Shown here piece by piece: positions 5,282-8,175 of a stretch of DNA of 8,175 nucleotides. The DNA is taken from contig CAJOPP010000400.1 of the NCBI GenBank assembly GCA_905236365.1, positions 1-8,175 on the forward strand, given 5' to 3'. The translations under genes were made by a program, and so were the position numbers. The first letter of the stretch is position 1. Every line of letters starts with the position of its first letter. The DNA is from an uncultured Lachnospiraceae bacterium (GTDB lineage: Bacteria; Bacillota; Clostridia; Lachnospirales; Lachnospiraceae). The notes below the pieces were generated by a model. The model saw only the letters and a program-made list of their open reading frames with translations. It made no database searches and was not told the origin of the DNA.

Positions 5282-5498
5282 TCAAACCTTAATAATCACA
5301 GCACCTTCCACCTGGAATTTATCCGTGTTCTTCCCATCAACCAGTTTTTACTTCCAAAATCAATTATTGTATTTTATTTACAGATATATTAAAATGAATC
5401 TTAGCACTCAGTTCCTTTTTACTGATCTGATACTGATTGATTTTACATCCGATACGATAAAGAGCAGCTACTGTTAACAAACAAATTACAATTATCGG
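5282..5498 (-). pseudogene. Possible decayed gene for a membrane-anchored protein
   Basis: On the - strand, 5498-5364 is open for 44 codons: a hydrophobic start (IIVICLLTVAALYRIG), then a polar stretch (CKINQYQISKKELSAKIHF) and a TAA. In a different frame, 5347-5282 reads KLVDGKNTDKFQVEGAVIIK and a stop, which looks like a natural C-terminus. Together they resemble a short membrane-anchored protein broken by at least one frameshift and stops. No start codon with a ribosome site is visible and I do not recognise the family. Chance remains possible because the pieces are short. Confidence 0.3.
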
Positions 5499-5531
5499 TC
5501 AAACACAAGAACACAATTACGTCTTACCCTA

Positions 5532-5537
5532 TATAAT
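5532..5537 (+). promoter_or_regulatory. -10 box of the DUF202-type gene
   Basis: TATAAT is a perfect sigma-A -10 match, 27 bases before the ATG at 5565. The region 16-18 bases upstream (about 5508-5515) has only a poor -35 (AGAACA), and no TG extension is present. Transcription would start near 5544, which leaves the ATG at 5538 untranscribed and fixes the start at 5565. Confidence 0.6.
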
Positions 5538-5564
5538 ATGTCTGCGATGAAAGGAGACACCACT

Positions 5565-6020
5565 ATGAATACAAAAACAGAAAATGAACAATTTAAAACC
5601 GAAATTGAATCTGGCAATCCAAGAGAGATTCCCAATTCCATGAAAACCAAACGAGCAATCGCATACAACCAGAATCAGCTTGCAATTGAACGCACCGAAT
5701 TTTCCAAAATCCGAACGGATCTGTCCTTTACAAACAGTCACCTCGCAGCTGACCGGACACACCTTGCTTACCTGCGAACAATTGTCTCGTTGATTGGGAG
5801 CAGTGCTACAATATACAAAGCTTTGCCACTACTGGGTGTTTCATCCCATTTTACCCTATTACTTACCACCTTTCTGTTACTATCGTCTATCTATTTCATT
5901 TATAAAGATGCAACTACTTATCCAAAAATCAAACGCCATCTTCATGAAATGGAGAAAAAAGCAAGTGAACTGGCAACCCAAACTGAAAATCAAATTTACC
6001 GTTTAGGCGAGGATTTATAA
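5565..6020 (+). CDS. DUF202-family small membrane protein
   Basis: This 151-residue protein (MNTKTENEQF...) has a polar N-terminal part, then the DUF202 signature LAADRTHLAYLRT at about 60-72. Two membrane helices follow, at about 73-91 (VSLIGSSATIYKALPLLG) and 95-113 (FTLLLTTFLLLSSIYFIY). A charged tail (KIKRHLHEMEKKASELATQ) ends it. Both termini are probably cytoplasmic. The function of DUF202 proteins (YidH-like) is not established. The segment before the signature repeats its Arg-Thr pair every 7 residues (LAIERTEFSKIRT), giving an amphipathic helix. AAGGAG at 5551-5556, 8 bases before the ATG at 5565, and the -10 box at 5532 both favour this start over an in-frame ATG at 5538. It converges on the GGDEF gene with about 114 bases between the stops. 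Confidence 0.8.
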   Translation: MNTKTENEQFKTEIESGNPREIPNSMKTKRAIAYNQNQLAIERTEFSKIRTDLSFTNSHLAADRTHLAYLRTIVSLIGSSATIYKALPLLGVSSHFTLLLTTFLLLSSIYFIYKDATTYPKIKRHLHEMEKKASELATQTENQIYRLGEDL

Positions 6021-6127
6021 AGAGCAAGCTTATATCGAATAGGCACACCCTTTTCAATCAGCACCCGTCCTAATCTTATTTCTGATATATGCCCAGCATA
6101 TCAAAACTACTCATTATTTACTATAAC

Positions 6128-6153
6128 AAAAAAATTACAAAGATTTCATCTTT
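6128..6153 (-). terminator. Weak terminator overlapping the end of the GGDEF gene
   Basis: On the - strand AAAGAT-GAA-ATCTTT (6153-6139) forms a 6-bp stem that includes the last codons. It is followed after GTAA by seven T (6134-6128). The geometry is right for intrinsic termination, but the stem has only two G-C pairs, so I rate it as tentative. Confidence 0.35.
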
Positions 6154-7790
6154 CTTTTTTGTTCATACATTCGCTCATCTGCTAAAATCTCTTTTTCCTC
6201 AAGATTCTCCATTTCCAGGTTGCATTCTGCCATACCATAAGCGATAGTAAGTGGAATCGGCAAATCCATCTTCTGATTATACCGTTCAATCTGCTTTATC
6301 ATTTGTTTTTTACATTTTTCATAAATATCGGATAGTTCTTCATCTCCTCCTTTCACCAGAAAAACAGATATGAATTCATCCCCTCCGGTACGGAAAACTC
6401 TTCCATATTCACCGAAACTTGACGCTATAATACCTGCACCAGCTTTGATAAAATTGTCACCAGCTACATGTCCATAGTTGTCATTCACCTTTTTCAGATT
6501 ATTGATATCAAACTGAATAAACAAACATTTTCCACTTTTTTGTTGTTTGAGTGTCGCTTCAAATTCATTGAACGAAAGCCGGTTTTCAAGCCCGGTCAAT
6601 CCATCCTCATATGCCAGACGGCGCATAACCTCCACTTCACGATTTTGCTGTGCTATCAGAACGAGTTCACGGACTTCATAAGCCGATAGCAGTATAACAA
6701 ATATCAAAAGTCCAATACGAGAACAAATAGAAGCATCCTTGCTCTGTATAAAATAATAAACAATCAACTCCGCAATTCCACTTGACATCAGAATTAAAAA
6801 CGCTAAAAAAATGATTCCCTTACGCTTTTGCTGTATCTCATTTTTGTGATAACACCGTATAATCATGATAATGGCAAACACAACCCCAATTACAAAAACG
6901 ATATGTGTCAAAAACAGCAGGTCATGATAGTCCATCCATTTTCCGTTCAACATGACAAGATGTAGAATCAGATTAAAAAAAGTAAGTGCCGTAATAATAT
7001 ACAAAAATCGGCTATTGCTACATTTTAACAAACTGGCAACCAGTGTCATTCCTACCATCGGAAGAACAATCAATGTCAGGTAATTGATTACACGTATATA
7101 TCCGGGATTACCTGTCAGCATTCCCAAAAAATAAGACCTGGTTATTGTCCACATACTAAGGACCATAGCCAGCGTTCCAAGTGAAACCATCTCTAAACAC
7201 TGCACATTATGATTTTTAAATAACAATCCCAATACCACAATCAAAAATCCAACAATAAAAATCAAAAAGGAAAGGAAGCAATTAAAAAAATCAGCGGTCA
7301 GAGAGTGCTGTATATAATTTGCTCCATTTTCAAAAGATAGATTTTGAAAACCAGCCCACATACTTCCCTTACTCAAGTCTTCTGCCTGAATCATCAAATC
7401 TGCTTCCCCAATAAAATAAGGAATCGTAACTGCATGAAAATCAAGTCCGTAAGATTCTCCATAAATTGGCAAAAGTTCCGGATGATAATCATATATAGTC
7501 TCTCCATTCATATATACGGTAAAGTCTACATTAGCAGTATCAAAGCATAAAGTATAAGCAGCCAGAGAGTCTGCCTCCAGCGTTCTTGACACCTTTGTAA
7601 TATGCTCTGTATATTGTAAATCGGATAAAACAGCAGAAGTTCCATCTTCATAGTGCCATCCCCCGTTAGCATCTGCACAATCCGGCTGCAATTGTCGCTT
7701 GACCGGCATTTTAATCAGAAATACAGAAACTGTGACAAATAAAATCAATATGCTAATGATGATATTACCAATTAAAATGATTTTTTTCAT
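6135..7790 (-). CDS. 7TM-sensor diguanylate cyclase (GGDEF protein)
   Basis: This 551-residue membrane protein is predicted to make cyclic di-GMP from two GTP. Residues about 4-27 are a membrane anchor or uncleaved signal. Residues 28-165 form an extracellular beta-rich sensor (LCFDTANVDFTVYMNGETIY), like the jelly-roll domains in 7TM-DISM receptors. About seven helices follow (168-191, 200-220, 233-255, 262-281, 288-312, 326-347, 357-378). The GGDEF domain starts with YEDGLTGLENR (394-404), then FDINNLKKVNDNYGH (427-441, metal ligand D428) and RTGGDEF (467-473, D471/E472). These residues are intact, so it should be active. The product-inhibition I-site (RxxD before the motif) is GEYG here, so feedback inhibition is probably absent. 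The ligand is unknown. The ATG at 7790 has GGAGG at 7796-7800, 5 bases upstream. It lies 110 bases after the MATE gene on the same strand. Confidence 0.92.
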   Translation of the reverse strand: MKKIILIGNIIISILILFVTVSVFLIKMPVKRQLQPDCADANGGWHYEDGTSAVLSDLQYTEHITKVSRTLEADSLAAYTLCFDTANVDFTVYMNGETIYDYHPELLPIYGESYGLDFHAVTIPYFIGEADLMIQAEDLSKGSMWAGFQNLSFENGANYIQHSLTADFFNCFLSFLIFIVGFLIVVLGLLFKNHNVQCLEMVSLGTLAMVLSMWTITRSYFLGMLTGNPGYIRVINYLTLIVLPMVGMTLVASLLKCSNSRFLYIITALTFFNLILHLVMLNGKWMDYHDLLFLTHIVFVIGVVFAIIMIIRCYHKNEIQQKRKGIIFLAFLILMSSGIAELIVYYFIQSKDASICSRIGLLIFVILLSAYEVRELVLIAQQNREVEVMRRLAYEDGLTGLENRLSFNEFEATLKQQKSGKCLFIQFDINNLKKVNDNYGHVAGDNFIKAGAGIIASSFGEYGRVFRTGGDEFISVFLVKGGDEELSDIYEKCKKQMIKQIERYNQKMDLPIPLTIAYGMAECNLEMENLEEKEILADERMYEQKRKMKSL

Positions 7791-7838
7791 TACTACCTCC
7801 AGACCTGAATTTTTTGTCTTAGAATCACTCTGTCAGTC

Positions 7839-7884
7839 AACAGTTCACCCTACTCATTATGCTCTTTTAGTAACAGTTCTCCCT
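7839..7884. repeat. Two 13-base direct repeats 33 bp apart upstream of the GGDEF gene
   Basis: AACAGTTCACCCT (7839-7851) and AACAGTTCTCCCT (7872-7884) differ at one base and start exactly 33 bp apart, about three helical turns. Between them, on the - strand, is CATAAT, a possible -10. This spacing on one face of the helix is typical of operator pairs, so a regulator of the GGDEF gene could bind here. The -35 is not convincing. Confidence 0.4.
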
Positions 7885-7900
7885 TTCACCCGCATTCAAC

Positions 7901-8175
7901 TTATCCCTTTATCGGAGACTCGTTCCTATCCACAACAGATTTTCCTCTCCATTTTCCACTTTTCCATCTTCTCATAACAATCAACCCTCGTATGCACTCA
8001 TCTGCTGCCGTTCCCATAAAAATTCCTGCCACACCAAAGCCCAATACAATACCTGCTGTATAACCAACACTTACTCCGATCAACCACATCGTACAAAGAC
8101 CTACCAGCAATGGATACAAATAATCTCCGGACGCTTTCAGACTCGAAACAAATGCCATATTCATACACCGTCCAA
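7901..8175 (-). CDS. MATE-family efflux transporter, C-terminal end only
   Basis: The frame is open to the window edge and ends in a stop at 7901-7903; the N-terminal part lies outside. The visible residues begin GRCMNMAFVSSLKASGDYLYPLL, a MATE signature in the C-terminal half. Hydrophobic segments follow (VGLCTMWLIGVSVGYTAGIV, then LGFGVAGIFMGTAADECIRG), and then RRWKSGKW, the usual basic end of the last helix. MATE proteins export drugs or metabolites in exchange for Na+ or H+; the substrate cannot be told from this piece. The Met at 8164 is internal to the family's usual sequence and is unlikely to be the start. The gene runs toward the GGDEF gene with a 110-base gap. Confidence 0.88.
   Translation of the reverse strand, partial: GRCMNMAFVSSLKASGDYLYPLLVGLCTMWLIGVSVGYTAGIVLGFGVAGIFMGTAADECIRGLIVMRRWKSGKWRGKSVVDRNESPIKG

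Larger units (their letters stand above)
5091..5564. other. Divergent intergenic region between the CAP and DUF202 genes
   Basis: These 474 bases hold the CAP ribosome site and WalR-type box at the left end, and the DUF202 -10 box and ribosome site at the right end. Between them are frame fragments that look like a decayed gene on the - strand (5282-5498). TACCGGTA (5179-5186) is a small perfect palindrome between the WalR-type box and the relic. Confidence 0.6.

Noticed and set aside
5538..5564. Upstream ATG at 5538 as the start of the DUF202 gene
   Set aside because: It lies immediately after the -10 box, upstream of the expected transcript start, and has no ribosome site; AAGGAG serves the ATG at 5565.
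5091..5564. c-di-GMP riboswitch linked to the GGDEF gene
   Set aside because: No GEMM-type core sequence was recognised in this or the other intergenic regions.
6083..6103. Hairpin TGATATATGC/GCATATCA between the DUF202 and GGDEF genes as a terminator
   Set aside because: The stem has a 2-base bulge and no T tract follows on either strand.

Overview
The window is AT-rich. Its start codons have strong AGGAGG-type ribosome binding sites. The gene content points to a low-GC Firmicute, most likely a gut Clostridia of the Lachnospiraceae type. That placement is inferred from protein style: a 7TM-GGDEF receptor, a CAP-domain secreted protein and a MATE exporter with a characteristic C-terminus. 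No single marker proves it.

Layout. A complete asparaginyl-tRNA synthetase gene (asnS, + strand, 213-1604) is followed by two hairpins. The stronger one (1707-1748) probably serves as a shared terminator with the convergent gene behind it. That gene (1900-2301, - strand) encodes a small secreted protein of unknown function with a run of six Ile and three Asp. From 2302 to 4067 lies about 1.77 kb with no convincing intact gene. It is full of inverted repeats, two pairs of diverged direct repeats, and protein-like but interrupted reading frames, so it looks like a graveyard of decayed genes and structured intergenic elements. A secreted CAP-domain (SCP/PR1, YkwD-like) protein follows on the - strand (4068-5090). 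It has an unusual cysteine-repeat N-terminal half, a perfect WalR-type box in its upstream region, and a nested inverted repeat at its 3' end. Another decayed stretch (5282-5498) separates it from a divergent DUF202-type two-helix membrane protein (5565-6020, + strand) with a consensus -10 box. The right end holds a 7TM-sensor diguanylate cyclase (6135-7790, - strand) and the last 91 complete codons of a MATE-family transporter (7901-8175, - strand, cut by the window edge).

How the genes fit together. They do not form one operon. The - strand order MATE, then GGDEF protein, allows co-transcription across a 110-base gap, but that gap carries its own direct repeats and may be a promoter region. 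The recurring theme from 1900 to 7790 is the cell envelope: two secreted proteins, one small membrane protein and one membrane signalling enzyme. The WalR-like box makes the CAP gene a candidate for cell-wall-stress control. I see no CRISPR array, intact transposase, tRNA, rRNA or known defence system.
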